This document shows positions 27,903 to 37,193 of a stretch of 64,000 nt of DNA, piece by piece. Position numbers and translations under genes: made by a program. Each line of letters opens with the position of its first letter. The stretch's first letter is position 1. Under the pieces are notes generated by a model that saw nothing but the letters and a program-made list of their open reading frames with translations, was not told the DNA's origin and searched no databases. Location: assembly GCF_019800665.1 (NCBI RefSeq), contig NZ_JAHVKO010000001.1, forward strand, positions 310,001-374,000, read 5' to 3'. Origin of the DNA: Microbulbifer agarilyticus (GTDB lineage: Bacteria > Pseudomonadota > Gammaproteobacteria > Pseudomonadales > Cellvibrionaceae).

Positions 27903-28130
27903 ATGGCTAGAAAACGCCGCCGTTCGTTTGTTACCAGCGTACTCGCCTGTCTCGCCTTTATTGCTGCGGCGGTGTGGAGCTGGGATTTACCGGTAGAAGA
28001 CCTGCTCAGCTACCTGGTGCTGATGTTGATACTACTCGCTGTGATTGTTGCGGTGGCGCTAGGTTTTGGTGCGCTGCTGAACTGGCTGCGAAATCGTAAT
28101 TCCAAAAATCGTCACCACGACGATCGCTGA
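27903..28130 (+). CDS. Small membrane protein (75 residues), function unknown
   Basis: The protein has a very basic start (ARKRRRS) and two hydrophobic helices (about 10-28 and 35-60) separated by a short acidic turn. It ends in a basic, His-rich tail. It lies 13 bp before an AraC-type regulator on the same strand and is probably co-transcribed. No ribosome-binding site is obvious. No family recognised. Confidence 0.6.
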   Translation: MARKRRRSFVTSVLACLAFIAAAVWSWDLPVEDLLSYLVLMLILLAVIVAVALGFGALLNWLRNRNSKNRHHDDR

Positions 28131-28143
28131 TCGCGAGTAGGGC

Positions 28144-29244
28144 ATGGGTAGCGATTCACAATCACTGGTTGCCGGCGCGAGCCAAGCGCAAGGCGATGAC
28201 ATTCGCATTCCGATTACCTATGTTCAGCGTCTGCTGGAAGAGGCTTCGAATCGTGGGTGCGATCGTGCAGAGCTTCTGGCCTCGGTTGGTATTTCCGAGC
28301 ACGACCTGGAGGATACCGCGGCTTTTTCTGCGGTAACCTACGGCCGTTTGTATCAGCGAGTGATGTGGCTGGCGCAGGACGAATGGTTCGGTATGCTCAG
28401 CGGCGGTCGAGTGCGTTCCGGTTCCTTTCGTTTGTTATGCCTGACCGTGGTGAATTGCGCAACGGTGCGGCAAGCCATTACCCTCAGTGCAGAGTTTATG
28501 GAAATCTGCCGCGGATTTCGGGTTAAGCCGGTACTTTCACAGGAAGGGGATCGGGACAAAGTGGTGATCCAGGGGATCAGTTCTTTGCAGCCCGGTGAAT
28601 TTGATACGCTGATTGCAGATACTTCCCCAAGTGTTATCCGCACCACACTGGCAGTGTGGCATCGATTTTATTGTTGGCTGGTGGGGCGCGAAATTCCACT
28701 GGCCAAATTGCACTTCTCTTTTCCCTGTCCCGAAGAGTTTCAGACGCTCGCGCAGAGCGAGGCGGGCGAGCTGCTGTTTGATCAGCCGGGTAATGCGCTG
28801 GAATACGAAAGCCGATATCTGGATTACCCGGTAGTACAAAGCCCTCAGACGGTGGAGGATTTTATCCGCACCGCGCCCTATCACCTGGTGATCAGCGACG
28901 GCAACGCAAACAGCATCAAGACCAAGGTAAAGACGATTCTGAATCGCGATGTGAGCGAATCCATGCCCCCGGCGGAAGCGGTTGCCGAGCGGTTGAATAT
29001 GTCGGTCACTACCTTGCGCAGGAAATTGCAGCAGGAAAACACCTCCTATCAAAAATTGAAGGACGAGTGTCGAATGGAGGCCGCTTTCCATTATCTGAGC
29101 TGTCCCGATCTTTCCAACACGCAGATTGCAGAGATGCTCGGGTTCGATGAGGCCAGCGCATTTTTCCGCGCGTTTAAAAAGTGGACCGGCGTCACCCCCG
29201 GGGAATATCGCAAGAGCCCACGCAGCTCGGTCGTCGACGGCTAG
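28144..29244 (+). CDS. AraC-family transcriptional regulator (Arabinose_bd-type N-terminus)
   Basis: The 366-residue protein has the long N-terminal sensing domain shared by OruR/VirS-like regulators (about 20-220). A C-terminal AraC DNA-binding domain follows (about 265-355), with helix-turn-helix segments PPAEAVAERLNMSVTTLRRKL and IAEMLGFDEASAFFRAFKKWTGVTPGEYR. The acyl-CoA dehydrogenase gene lies 350 bp downstream in the same direction, so control of lipid catabolism is possible but unproven. The window holds a second regulator of the same subfamily at 39979. Confidence 0.88.
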   Translation: MGSDSQSLVAGASQAQGDDIRIPITYVQRLLEEASNRGCDRAELLASVGISEHDLEDTAAFSAVTYGRLYQRVMWLAQDEWFGMLSGGRVRSGSFRLLCLTVVNCATVRQAITLSAEFMEICRGFRVKPVLSQEGDRDKVVIQGISSLQPGEFDTLIADTSPSVIRTTLAVWHRFYCWLVGREIPLAKLHFSFPCPEEFQTLAQSEAGELLFDQPGNALEYESRYLDYPVVQSPQTVEDFIRTAPYHLVISDGNANSIKTKVKTILNRDVSESMPPAEAVAERLNMSVTTLRRKLQQENTSYQKLKDECRMEAAFHYLSCPDLSNTQIAEMLGFDEASAFFRAFKKWTGVTPGEYRKSPRSSVVDG

Positions 29245-29594
29245 CGGTCACACTGCGCAATTTTTTCGAAACTACCTTTCCCTGGGTTGATTCTGGCATT
29301 TGTGGCCGACTAGTCAGTACGATGGCTTGTGGCCTGCGCGTCATTTTCCTTCTTCCTCATTGCCCTGTTTGACTCACCCGTCAGCCCGTTTGCGTCAATT
29401 TTGTCGCCGTAATTTGTTAGTGCTTTGGACACTTTTCGCCATAGTGGCTATTGGTTATTTGCTACTAATATGAATAAAACCAATAGTTGAGTCACGGCTT
29501 AGTGCCGAGCTTCCCGACGCGCCATTCGCTTGTTACAACTTGCTATATGGGCGCGAACAATCGAGTGTAAAAATCGTTAACGAGGGTATTCAGG
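29245..29594. other. Intergenic region (350 bp) upstream of the acyl-CoA dehydrogenase gene
   Basis: No gene is seen. A perfect 9-bp inverted repeat CTATTGGTT (29448-29456) / AACCAATAG (29478-29486) with a 21-nt spacer is the main structure and may be an operator. A strict sigma-70 promoter was not evident. Confidence 0.45.
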
Positions 29595-31391
29595 ATGAGC
29601 GAGATCAAAATTCCGCTGCGTGACATGCGTTTCTCTATGCGTGAACTGCTGAACTGGGATCAGCACTATGCGGCACTGGGCTACGAAGATGCGAGCCCGG
29701 ACGTAGTGGATGCGATCCTGGAAGAAGGTGCCAAGTTCTGTGAGAACGTTCTGGCGCCGATTAACCAGAGCGGTGACCAGCAAGGCTGTACCTGGAAGGA
29801 CGGCGAAGTCACCACCCCCGACGGCTTTAAAGAGGCTTACCAGCAGTTCGTTGAAGCGGGCTGGCCGTCCATGCCGCACGACGTCGAAGTTGGTGGCCAG
29901 GGCCTGCCGCACTCTCTCGGCACCATTCTGAGCGAAATGGTTGGCACCGCCAACTGGTCCTGGGGTATGTACCCGGGCCTGTCTCACGGCGCCATGAACA
30001 CGCTGGATGCGCACGGTACCGACGAGCAGAAAGAGACCTACCTGACCAAGCTGGTAGAGGGTACCTGGACTGGCACCATGTGTCTGACCGAGCCGCACTG
30101 CGGTACCGACCTGGGTATTCTGCGCTCCAAAGCCGAGCCGAATGACGATGGCTCTTACGCCATCAGCGGCACCAAAATCTTTATCTCTGCCGGTGAGCAC
30201 GACATGGCAGAGAATATTGTCCACATCGTACTGGCGCGCCTGCCAGACGCACCTGCGGGCACCAAGGGTATTTCCCTGTTCATCGTTCCCAAGTTCCTGC
30301 CGAACGCAGACGGCTCCGTGGGTGAGCGCAATGGCGTGACCTGTGGTTCCCTGGAACACAAAATGGGTATCCACGGTAACGCCACCGCGGTACTGAACTT
30401 CGACGGTGCCAAAGGCTTCCTGATTGGCCCGCCCAACAAAGGTCTGAACTGCATGTTCACCTTTATGAACACCGCGCGCCTGGGTACTGCCCTGCAGGGT
30501 GTTGCGCACGCCGAAGCCGGCTTCCAGAAGTCTCTGGCCTATGCCAAGGACCGTCTGCAGATGCGCTCCCTGAGCGGCCCGAAAAACCCGGAAGGCGCGG
30601 CTGACCCGATCATCGTGCACCCGGACGTGCGCCGTATGCTGCTGACCCAGAAAGCCTTCGCTGAAGGTGGTCGTATGCTGGTACTGCTGTGTGCCAAGCA
30701 GGTAGACCGCAGCAATGCTGCCGAGACCGAAGAAGAGCGCAAAGCCGCCGACGATCTGCTGGCGTTCCTGACGCCAATTGCCAAGGCTTTCCTGACCGAG
30801 ACCGGTTACGAGTCTGCCAACCTGGGTCTGCAGTGTTTCGGCGGCCACGGCTACATCGCCGAGTGGGGCATGGAGCAGAACGTGCGCGACAGCCGTATCT
30901 CTACCATCTACGAAGGTACCACCGGTATTCAGGCACTGGACTTGCTGGGCCGTAAGGTTCTGATGACTCAGGGCGAACTGCTGCGCAACTTCACCAAGAT
31001 CGTACACAAGTTCTGCCAGGCAGAGCTGGACAACGAAGCGCTGGCGCCTTACGTCACCAAGCTCCAGGAGCTGAACAAGGAGTGGGGCGAGCTGACCATG
31101 AACGTTGGCGTTAAAGCCATGGAAAACCCGGACGAAGTCGGTGCCGCTTCCGTGGATTACCTGATGTATTCCGGTTATGCGGTTCAGGCCTACCTGTGGG
31201 CTCTGGCGGCTAAAGTGGCCAATGAGAAACTGGCAGAAGGTACCAGCGAAGAGGACTTCTACCGTTCCAAGCTGGCAACTGCGCGTTTCTACTTTGATCG
31301 CATCCTGCCGCGCACCGCGACTCATGCCGCCGCTATGCAGAGTGGCGCAGACAACCTCATGAGCCTGGATGCGGAACACTTCGTATTCTGA
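29595..31391 (+). CDS. Acyl-CoA dehydrogenase (long form with C-terminal extension)
   Basis: The 598-residue flavoprotein has the acyl-CoA dehydrogenase fold. The FAD/substrate motif region CLTEPHCGTDLG is near residue 160, the catalytic base Glu440 is in STIYEGTTGIQ, and a C-terminal helical extension (about 460-598) is typical of the long FadE-like enzymes of Pseudomonas and relatives. It oxidises acyl-CoA to trans-2-enoyl-CoA, passing electrons to ETF. Strong codon bias suggests high expression. A terminator follows immediately. FadD-type ligase and an SCP2-like gene lie downstream. Confidence 0.92.
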   Translation: MSEIKIPLRDMRFSMRELLNWDQHYAALGYEDASPDVVDAILEEGAKFCENVLAPINQSGDQQGCTWKDGEVTTPDGFKEAYQQFVEAGWPSMPHDVEVGGQGLPHSLGTILSEMVGTANWSWGMYPGLSHGAMNTLDAHGTDEQKETYLTKLVEGTWTGTMCLTEPHCGTDLGILRSKAEPNDDGSYAISGTKIFISAGEHDMAENIVHIVLARLPDAPAGTKGISLFIVPKFLPNADGSVGERNGVTCGSLEHKMGIHGNATAVLNFDGAKGFLIGPPNKGLNCMFTFMNTARLGTALQGVAHAEAGFQKSLAYAKDRLQMRSLSGPKNPEGAADPIIVHPDVRRMLLTQKAFAEGGRMLVLLCAKQVDRSNAAETEEERKAADDLLAFLTPIAKAFLTETGYESANLGLQCFGGHGYIAEWGMEQNVRDSRISTIYEGTTGIQALDLLGRKVLMTQGELLRNFTKIVHKFCQAELDNEALAPYVTKLQELNKEWGELTMNVGVKAMENPDEVGAASVDYLMYSGYAVQAYLWALAAKVANEKLAEGTSEEDFYRSKLATARFYFDRILPRTATHAAAMQSGADNLMSLDAEHFVF

Positions 31392-31406
31392 GCCACATGA
31401 CTTACG

Positions 31407-31439
31407 AACACCGCCGCTGGTGACAGCGGCGGTGTTTTT
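31407..31439 (+). terminator. Intrinsic terminator of the acyl-CoA dehydrogenase gene
   Basis: CACCGCCGCTG and CAGCGGCGGTG form a perfect 11-bp stem with a GTGA tetraloop, followed by TTTTT. It begins about 18 bp after the stop codon. Confidence 0.88.
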
Positions 31440-31496
31440 GGATCTGGGTCTCGCCAACGGGGGTGGGGCACAGGTCTCCGAGAAACCGGAGTAACG

Positions 31497-31844
31497 ATGC
31501 AATTACCGGCGCACATTCTCGAGCGTTTGCGGCAGCTTACTTGTCTGCCACAAAGCACTCGAGTACAGTTTCGATTGCCGGATGGCAGCGATTTTTATCT
31601 GCAGGTACAACGGAAGTCCGGGAGTGAAAGCCTTGCCGAAGGTGACTGTGTAGCCATTGAAGCGAAGCAGGTTGAAGGTTTGGCGGCGTCGTCTGATCTG
31701 GACCTGGAAATGTCCTACGATACGCTGCAAGACATTATTGGCGGCAGGTTAAGTGCGCGGCACGCATTTTTGCTTGGCGATATTCGCTACACTGGAAACC
31801 GGGAATTGGCCGCGGCCCTTGCGGATCTGTTTGCGGTACATTGA
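31497..31844 (+). CDS. SCP2-like sterol-carrier domain protein
   Basis: The 115-residue protein resembles an SCP2 domain. An N-terminal helix is followed by beta strands (VQFRLPDGSDFYLQVQ), and the segment LDLEMSYDTLQDIIGGRLSARHAFLLGDIRYTGN matches the family pattern of a small acidic strand, helix and final hairpin. Such proteins bind lipids or acyl-CoA. It is placed between an acyl-CoA dehydrogenase and a fatty-acyl-CoA ligase, in keeping with that. The preceding terminator suggests its own promoter. Assignment rests on this pattern and context. Confidence 0.65.
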   Translation: MQLPAHILERLRQLTCLPQSTRVQFRLPDGSDFYLQVQRKSGSESLAEGDCVAIEAKQVEGLAASSDLDLEMSYDTLQDIIGGRLSARHAFLLGDIRYTGNRELAAALADLFAVH

Positions 31845-32188
31845 GTTTCTTTTATTAAAAATTGCGCCGAGACTGTTCAGTCGAGACGTGTTGGCGCGAA
31901 AATAATTTAATGGCAGATCACCGCCGAACAAGCGATGAAATTCAGGCGGCTGTTTTGCCTCACACAGTTACATTCACCAGATAACTAACAAAACTTACAA
32001 TAATTATTCGCCCGGTTAGATCAGAACCGCGGAATTCGTCTATAAACGGACATGGAATATCCTTCAGGTACCATCGTTCCGTGAACTCGCCGATAATCCG
32101 TTAGTCCTGTTGCTACCGACCTCCTATAGAGGTCCGGGTCGCGTCCAGCGGGCGAAATCACAACAACAACAGAATTGGGAGATACAAG
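31845..32188. other. Intergenic region (344 bp) upstream of fadD
   Basis: No gene is supported. A weak GCGCC/GGCGC hairpin lies at 31864-31896 after the SCP2-like gene, and a GACCTC-CTATA-GAGGTC hairpin (32118-32134) sits in the fadD leader. The fadD ribosome-binding site GGGAG is at 32177. Confidence 0.4.
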
Positions 32189-33823
32189 TTGGACATTGAA
32201 CGCAGCATTCTTGAAGTGTTTACCGATGCTACGGCCAAATTTGCAGACCGGCCCGCATTTACCTGCCTCGGGCAGACGTTGACCGTTGGTGATATCGATC
32301 GGCTCAGCGCCCAATTTACCTCCTACCTTCAGAATCATACCAACCTGAAACCGGGCGATCGCATTGCGGTTCAGCTGCCGAACGTACTGCAGTACCCGGT
32401 AGCGGTTTTCGGTGCACTGCGCGCCGGCCTGGTAGTGGTTAACACCAACCCGCTGTACACCAAGCGTGAAATCAAGCATCAGCTGAATGATTCCGGTGCC
32501 AAGGCGCTGGTGGTTCTGGCAAATATCGCCGATACCGCCGCTGCAGTGGTTGCGGAAACTTCTGTTGAACAGGTGATCGTGTCGGAAATTGCAGATCTGC
32601 ACCCGCCGCTGAAGCGCGTGCTGATCAATACCGTTGCCAAGCACGTGAAGAAGATGGTTCCGGATTTCCATTTCGCGAACCAAGTGAACTTCCGCGACGC
32701 AATGGCCAAGGGTGCCAAGGCGCCGCATCAAGACGTGGCGCGTACCGCGGATGACCTGGCTGTACTCCAGTACACCGGTGGTACTACTGGTGTTGCCAAG
32801 GGCGCGATGCTGACCAACCGCAACCTGGTTGCCAACATGGAGCAGGTGCGCGAAGCGCTGGGCGAATCCATGAAAGAGGGTGAGGAGTACTATGTTGCAC
32901 CTTTGCCCCTGTATCACATTTACGCCTTCACCATTCATTGCATGTGCCTGTTTACCACTGGTAACCACTCCCTGCTGATTCCAAACCCGCGGGATATTCC
33001 GGGCTTCGTGAAGACCCTGAAGGGAATTCGTTTTACCGGTTTCTGCGGCCTGAATACGTTGTTCAACGGCCTGATGCGCGACCCTGGTTTTGCCGATCTG
33101 GACTTCAGTAAACTGCACACTACCTGTTCCGGTGGTATGGCGCTGACACGTGCCACCGCTGAAAAGTGGGAGCAGGTGACTGGCTGTGTGGTAACCGAAG
33201 GCTACGGTATGACGGAAACTTCCCCGGTTGTTTGCTTCAACCCGGCGGAAGCGGTGCAGCTGGGTACCGTGGGTGTCGCGGTTCCGGGTACCGAAGTGAA
33301 AGTCATTGACGAGAACGGCAACGACCTGCCGAACAATACACCGGGTGAGCTGTGTGTACGTGGTCCGCAGGTAATGAAAGGTTACTGGGAGCGTCCAGAA
33401 GCCACTGCGGAGACCATCGACTCCGAAGGCTGGCTGAAGACTGGCGATATGGCAGTTATTCAGGACGACGCGTACATCAAGATTGTTGACCGTAAGAAAG
33501 ACATGATCATCGTGTCTGGCTTTAACGTTTACCCGAATGAAATCGAAGATATCGTTAGTGCGCACCCGAAGGTTACCGAGGCTGCTGCAGTGGGTATTCC
33601 AGATGAGCGCAGTGGCGAAGCAGTGAAACTGTTTGTGGTGAAGGCGGATGCCTCTCTGACCGCGGACGAAGTCATCGCTTACTGTCGTGAAAACATGACC
33701 GCCTATAAGGTGCCCAGAAACATCGAGTTCCGCGAAGACCTGCCGAAGACCAACGTCGGCAAGATCCTGCGCCGTGAGCTGCGTGATGAAGAACTGAAAA
33801 AGACCGAGGCGGTAACCGCTTAA
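32189..33823 (+). CDS. fadD: Long-chain fatty-acid-CoA ligase (FadD type)
   Basis: The 544-residue adenylate-forming enzyme shows the AMP-binding P-loop YTGGTTGVAKGAML (near residue 195), the GYGMTETSPV core, LKTGD, and the C-terminal lysine region NVGKILRRELR. It activates fatty acids to acyl-CoA with ATP at the inner membrane. The start is TTG at 32189 with GGGAG 7 bp upstream, the same rare start codon as E. coli fadD. A bidirectional terminator follows. Context (acyl-CoA dehydrogenase, SCP2-like protein) supports fatty-acid use. A paralogue with another chain-length preference cannot be excluded. Confidence 0.9.
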   Translation: MDIERSILEVFTDATAKFADRPAFTCLGQTLTVGDIDRLSAQFTSYLQNHTNLKPGDRIAVQLPNVLQYPVAVFGALRAGLVVVNTNPLYTKREIKHQLNDSGAKALVVLANIADTAAAVVAETSVEQVIVSEIADLHPPLKRVLINTVAKHVKKMVPDFHFANQVNFRDAMAKGAKAPHQDVARTADDLAVLQYTGGTTGVAKGAMLTNRNLVANMEQVREALGESMKEGEEYYVAPLPLYHIYAFTIHCMCLFTTGNHSLLIPNPRDIPGFVKTLKGIRFTGFCGLNTLFNGLMRDPGFADLDFSKLHTTCSGGMALTRATAEKWEQVTGCVVTEGYGMTETSPVVCFNPAEAVQLGTVGVAVPGTEVKVIDENGNDLPNNTPGELCVRGPQVMKGYWERPEATAETIDSEGWLKTGDMAVIQDDAYIKIVDRKKDMIIVSGFNVYPNEIEDIVSAHPKVTEAAAVGIPDERSGEAVKLFVVKADASLTADEVIAYCRENMTAYKVPRNIEFREDLPKTNVGKILRRELRDEELKKTEAVTA

Positions 33824-33868
33824 GTTTTTTCGAGTCGACTCATGGCTGCTGTCGTAGACAGTAGCCAT

Positions 33869-33902
33869 AAAAAAAGCCCGCGAATATCGCGGGCTTTTTT
33901 GT
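33869..33902. terminator. Bidirectional intrinsic terminator
   Basis: AAAAAAGCCCGCGA and TCGCGGGCTTTTTT pair with a short AT-rich loop, giving A/T runs on both sides. It serves fadD (plus strand) and the M28 peptidase gene (minus strand, ending at 33928). Confidence 0.9.
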
Positions 33903-33927
33903 TTGTCGGAATGGTTACCCGATTGGC

Positions 33928-35736
33928 TTATTTGCGGGTTTCGCTGCTGGCATCGCGGGCGGCACGGAACTCGTTTCCTTCATACCAGTTTGGCCAGTCG
34001 CGGCTGTTGGCCAGCTCTAGGCCAAGGTCCAGGCCGAGCGCCAGATCCAGCGCCGCACCTTCCAGATTCCACTCTGCATCGTACTCATCGCCGGGCTTGT
34101 GATAAGCATTTGCCAAGTAGTCTTTACCTTTCTGCTGCGCCCACTCGCGACCGTGCTCGAAGCTGTCGGTACCGGAAGTGAAGTACAGCATCGGTACGCC
34201 TTTCTTCGCCAGGCTGAAGTGATCGGAGCGGTAGAAGTAACCGCGTTCAGGATGTTCTTCCGGTGCCAGATAGCGCGCTTGTTTCGCCGCGGCTTTCTCC
34301 AGCATCTTCTCCAGCTCGCTGCTTCCGTAGCCCATTACCACCACATCGCGCATTGGGCCGAGTACACCCATGGCATCGAAGTTAATTCCGGCAACGGTTT
34401 TTTCCAGCGGAACAACCGGGTTTGCTGCATAGAACTTAGAGCCCAGCAGGCCAGATTCTTCTGCAGTCACCGCGACAAATACCATCGAGCGCTCCGGCGC
34501 TTGCGCTTGCTTGGCCACCTGATGGGCCATTGCCAGCAGGCCGGCGGTGCCGGTGGCATTGTCTACCGCACCATTGAAAATGTGGTCGTGGCCCTCTGCG
34601 TTTTCATTTACGCCCAGGTGATCCCAGTGGGCAGTGTAAATAATGGCTTCATCCGGGTATTTGCTGCCTTCGACTTTGGCAACGACGTTGCGCGAGTCGG
34701 AGGTACGCAATTCCTTTTTCAGGTCTACGCTGGCGGTTAAATTCATCGGCTTGGCCTGGAAGCCACGCTGTTTGGCTGCCGTCATCTCTGCGTCAAAATC
34801 GAGGCCCGCGGCGGTAAACAATGCCTTGGCTGCGTCGTCGGTAATCCACGATTCCACCGCAACCCGGTCCGCGTTTTTGTCATCCGCCGCCAGGCTGATC
34901 TGAGCACCGGACCAGCTGCCACTCACGACTTCCCACGGGTAGCCAGCAGCGCCCGTCTCGTGGATCACGATAGCGCCGTCTGCACCCTGGCGAGCCGCTT
35001 CTTCAAACTTGTAGCTCCAGCGACCGTAATAGGTCATGGCATTACCGTTGAACAGGTTTTTGTCCTGGGTTGCGTAGCCCGGGTCGTTGACCAGGATCAC
35101 TGCGGTTTTGCCTTTCATATCCAGGCCCGCGTAATCATTCCAGTCATTTTCCGGGGCGACAATTCCGTAGCCGACAAACACCAGTGGGCTGTCTTTAAGC
35201 TGGCTCTCTGGGGTCTGGCGCTGGGTAAAGGTCACCATATCGGTGAGTGGGGCGAGTGACTTTTCAAAGTCTTCGCCCTTGATCACCAGAGGTGTGCTTT
35301 CGATGTTCATTTCTACCACCGGCACCTTCTGGAACCAGCTGGGGTTACCGTCACTATCGATGGCGCCGGGTTTGAGGCCCAGTTTTTCGAACTCAGTTGC
35401 CAGGTAGTTGATGGTCAGCTCTTCGCCTTTGCTTGCCGGGGCGCGGCCTTCAAATTCGTCAGAAGCGAGGACTGCTACGTGGGTGTGCAGGTCTTTTGCC
35501 AGTTCGGAGATTTCCGCCTGCTCCTGTGCGCTGAGTGTCGGTGCGCTGGCGGTCTCCGGTGCAAGCTGTTCGCCGGCTTCGGAAGGCGCTGCGGATTCAG
35601 CGGCGCTGCTCTGCGGGGCTTGAGGTGTATTATCAGTGGCGCTCGGCGCCTCCTGTTTGCTGCAAGCGCCCAGTGCAATCAAGCTTGACAGGGCGAGCGG
35701 CAGAGCGAGTCGCTGCAAGGGTAACGGGTTCTGCAT
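33928..35736 (-). CDS. M28-family zinc aminopeptidase (lipoprotein)
   Basis: The 602-residue protein begins with a lipoprotein signal (lipobox LGAC at about residue 25) and a Ser/Ala/Pro-rich linker. A PA-type insert domain follows (about 200-340), then the M28 catalytic domain. Metal-ligand motifs are visible: AHWDHLGV, the Asp of NGAVDNATG, TAEESGLLG and later DHFSLAKKG. It likely releases N-terminal residues from peptides in the periplasm or outer membrane. It sits 49 bp after the M14 peptidase on the same strand, forming a peptide-utilisation pair. Confidence 0.9.
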   Translation of the reverse strand: MQNPLPLQRLALPLALSSLIALGACSKQEAPSATDNTPQAPQSSAAESAAPSEAGEQLAPETASAPTLSAQEQAEISELAKDLHTHVAVLASDEFEGRAPASKGEELTINYLATEFEKLGLKPGAIDSDGNPSWFQKVPVVEMNIESTPLVIKGEDFEKSLAPLTDMVTFTQRQTPESQLKDSPLVFVGYGIVAPENDWNDYAGLDMKGKTAVILVNDPGYATQDKNLFNGNAMTYYGRWSYKFEEAARQGADGAIVIHETGAAGYPWEVVSGSWSGAQISLAADDKNADRVAVESWITDDAAKALFTAAGLDFDAEMTAAKQRGFQAKPMNLTASVDLKKELRTSDSRNVVAKVEGSKYPDEAIIYTAHWDHLGVNENAEGHDHIFNGAVDNATGTAGLLAMAHQVAKQAQAPERSMVFVAVTAEESGLLGSKFYAANPVVPLEKTVAGINFDAMGVLGPMRDVVVMGYGSSELEKMLEKAAAKQARYLAPEEHPERGYFYRSDHFSLAKKGVPMLYFTSGTDSFEHGREWAQQKGKDYLANAYHKPGDEYDAEWNLEGAALDLALGLDLGLELANSRDWPNWYEGNEFRAARDASSETRK

Positions 35737-35785
35737 CGTGATTCCTTTTCAGGTCTTCTTTGTTATCGGTGTTGTTATGGATACG

Positions 35786-36919
35786 TTATTTGTTGCCTTT
35801 CATAAACGCGAGCGTTTCGCGAATCGGCGTAAATATGTCGCGCGCGAGCTGTCGGCTTCGTGCCGGAGACCAGCCCTCAACGGGGTCGGGCAGCTCGTCA
35901 TTGTCCTTAAATGGCATCTCCAGGGTCAGGGCCAGGGTGCGGAACTGATGGCCACACCAGTTGGTGCCGACGGTCATGTTGGCTTCACCGGGTTTGTCGA
36001 GCGGGTAGCCCTGCGCAGTTTGGAAGTCTGGGCTGGCCTTAACGAAGGATTCTTTGAAGAGTGATTCCAGTGCCGCGTGTTTCTCGTCGTAGCTGGGGAT
36101 CCCTTCGCAGCCGGCGACAAAATTAAACGGCAGTGCTTCGTCGCCATGAATGTCGAGGAAAATGTCGCCGCCGGTAGCGAGCATCCGTTCGCGTACCAGG
36201 AAAACCTCAGGGCTCTTCTCCATGCTGGGCGATTGCCACTCGCGGTTGAGGTTGGCACCGGCCGCATTCGTGCGCAGGTGGCCGCGTACGCTGCCGTCCG
36301 GGTTCATATTCGGTACAACGTAAAACACCGTGTCCTGCAGTAGCTGCAGCGCGGCGGGGTTAGCCTCATCCAGCAGTGTCTCCAGGAAACCCTCTACAAA
36401 CCATTCGGCCATGGTTTCGCCGGGGTGCTGGCGGGCAATCATCCATACCTTGTTGCTTGCTTTCTCCGCATCACCAATGGTCAGCAGGGTCATGTCGCGA
36501 CCATCGAGGGTGAGTCCGAGGGTTTCTACCTGTACACGATCATCGGCTTGAACCCATGCCAACAGGTCGAGGTGGCGCTCCCAGGAGTAGGGTGCGAAGT
36601 AAGCCAGGTAGATCGCTGGCTGATCCAGCTCAACGGTAAAGTCGAGTACCTTGCCATCGTATTGTGCATCGAGCCGGAACCAGTGATGGCGGTCGTAGGA
36701 GGCGCAGACACGGTAGTTTTCCCATCCTTCCGGGTATGCGGCCTTGCCGGCGTTATTGATGCGCAGCGCGTATTTTTTGCCAATATCCCCTTCCAGGCGA
36801 AAGTGGAACCATTGGTAGAAGTCAGACTCGTTGTCGATCCGAATGGCGAGTTCAATGGGGTCGCTATTTTTATCGATGACTTTGATGTTGCCGCTGTCAA
36901 AAGCGCTGCTGATATGCAT
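35786..36919 (-). CDS. M14-family metallocarboxypeptidase (cytosolic CCP type)
   Basis: The 377-residue protein has an N-terminal beta domain (about 1-120) and an M14 catalytic domain. The zinc motif is RQHPGETM, the substrate loop NPDGSVRGHLRTNAAGANLNREW, the third zinc ligand is in DIHGDEALPF and the catalytic Glu in LTLEMPF. There is no signal peptide, so it acts in the cytoplasm. The layout resembles bacterial homologues of cytosolic carboxypeptidases. It is the first gene of the M14-M28 minus-strand pair. Confidence 0.9.
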   Translation of the reverse strand: MHISSAFDSGNIKVIDKNSDPIELAIRIDNESDFYQWFHFRLEGDIGKKYALRINNAGKAAYPEGWENYRVCASYDRHHWFRLDAQYDGKVLDFTVELDQPAIYLAYFAPYSWERHLDLLAWVQADDRVQVETLGLTLDGRDMTLLTIGDAEKASNKVWMIARQHPGETMAEWFVEGFLETLLDEANPAALQLLQDTVFYVVPNMNPDGSVRGHLRTNAAGANLNREWQSPSMEKSPEVFLVRERMLATGGDIFLDIHGDEALPFNFVAGCEGIPSYDEKHAALESLFKESFVKASPDFQTAQGYPLDKPGEANMTVGTNWCGHQFRTLALTLEMPFKDNDELPDPVEGWSPARSRQLARDIFTPIRETLAFMKGNK

Positions 36920-37159
36920 GGATAAGCTCCATTGTGATTTTGTTCTGGCCTGTCCCCAAGTGCAGGTGAGTGCGGTCAGGGTATGGCTGTGGATCCAGTG
37001 AGCTGAAGGATACAGCTTTGGAGCCGAGGATCAGGATAGTTCAATACAACTTGGGAAAAACCTCTGCCGAGGCTTGGTTGTCGAGCATAAAATATCGAAA
37101 TGGCGCGGTAAACCTGATGGGAGTCGTAGCGCGAGTGCGACCTGGAGGGCGTGAAAATT

Positions 37160-37193
37160 AAAAAGGCGCGACGCTCTTGCGAACGCCGCGCCT
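37160..37193 (-). terminator. Intrinsic terminator of the RNA candidate
   Basis: Read on the minus strand, AGGCGCGGCG pairs with CGTCGCGCCT (10 positions, one G-U) around a 10-nt loop, then TTTTT. It faces only the region downstream of the SYLF gene (292 bp away), supporting a separate short transcript. Confidence 0.8.

Noticed and set aside
29577-31502. A 641-codon open frame antisense to the acyl-CoA dehydrogenase gene
   Set aside because: It mirrors a highly biased GC-rich coding gene, which often leaves the opposite frame open; the sense gene has full family motifs and the antisense protein has none.
32021-33868. A 615-codon open frame antisense to fadD
   Set aside because: Same reason: strong codon bias of fadD keeps the opposite strand open, and no domain is recognisable.
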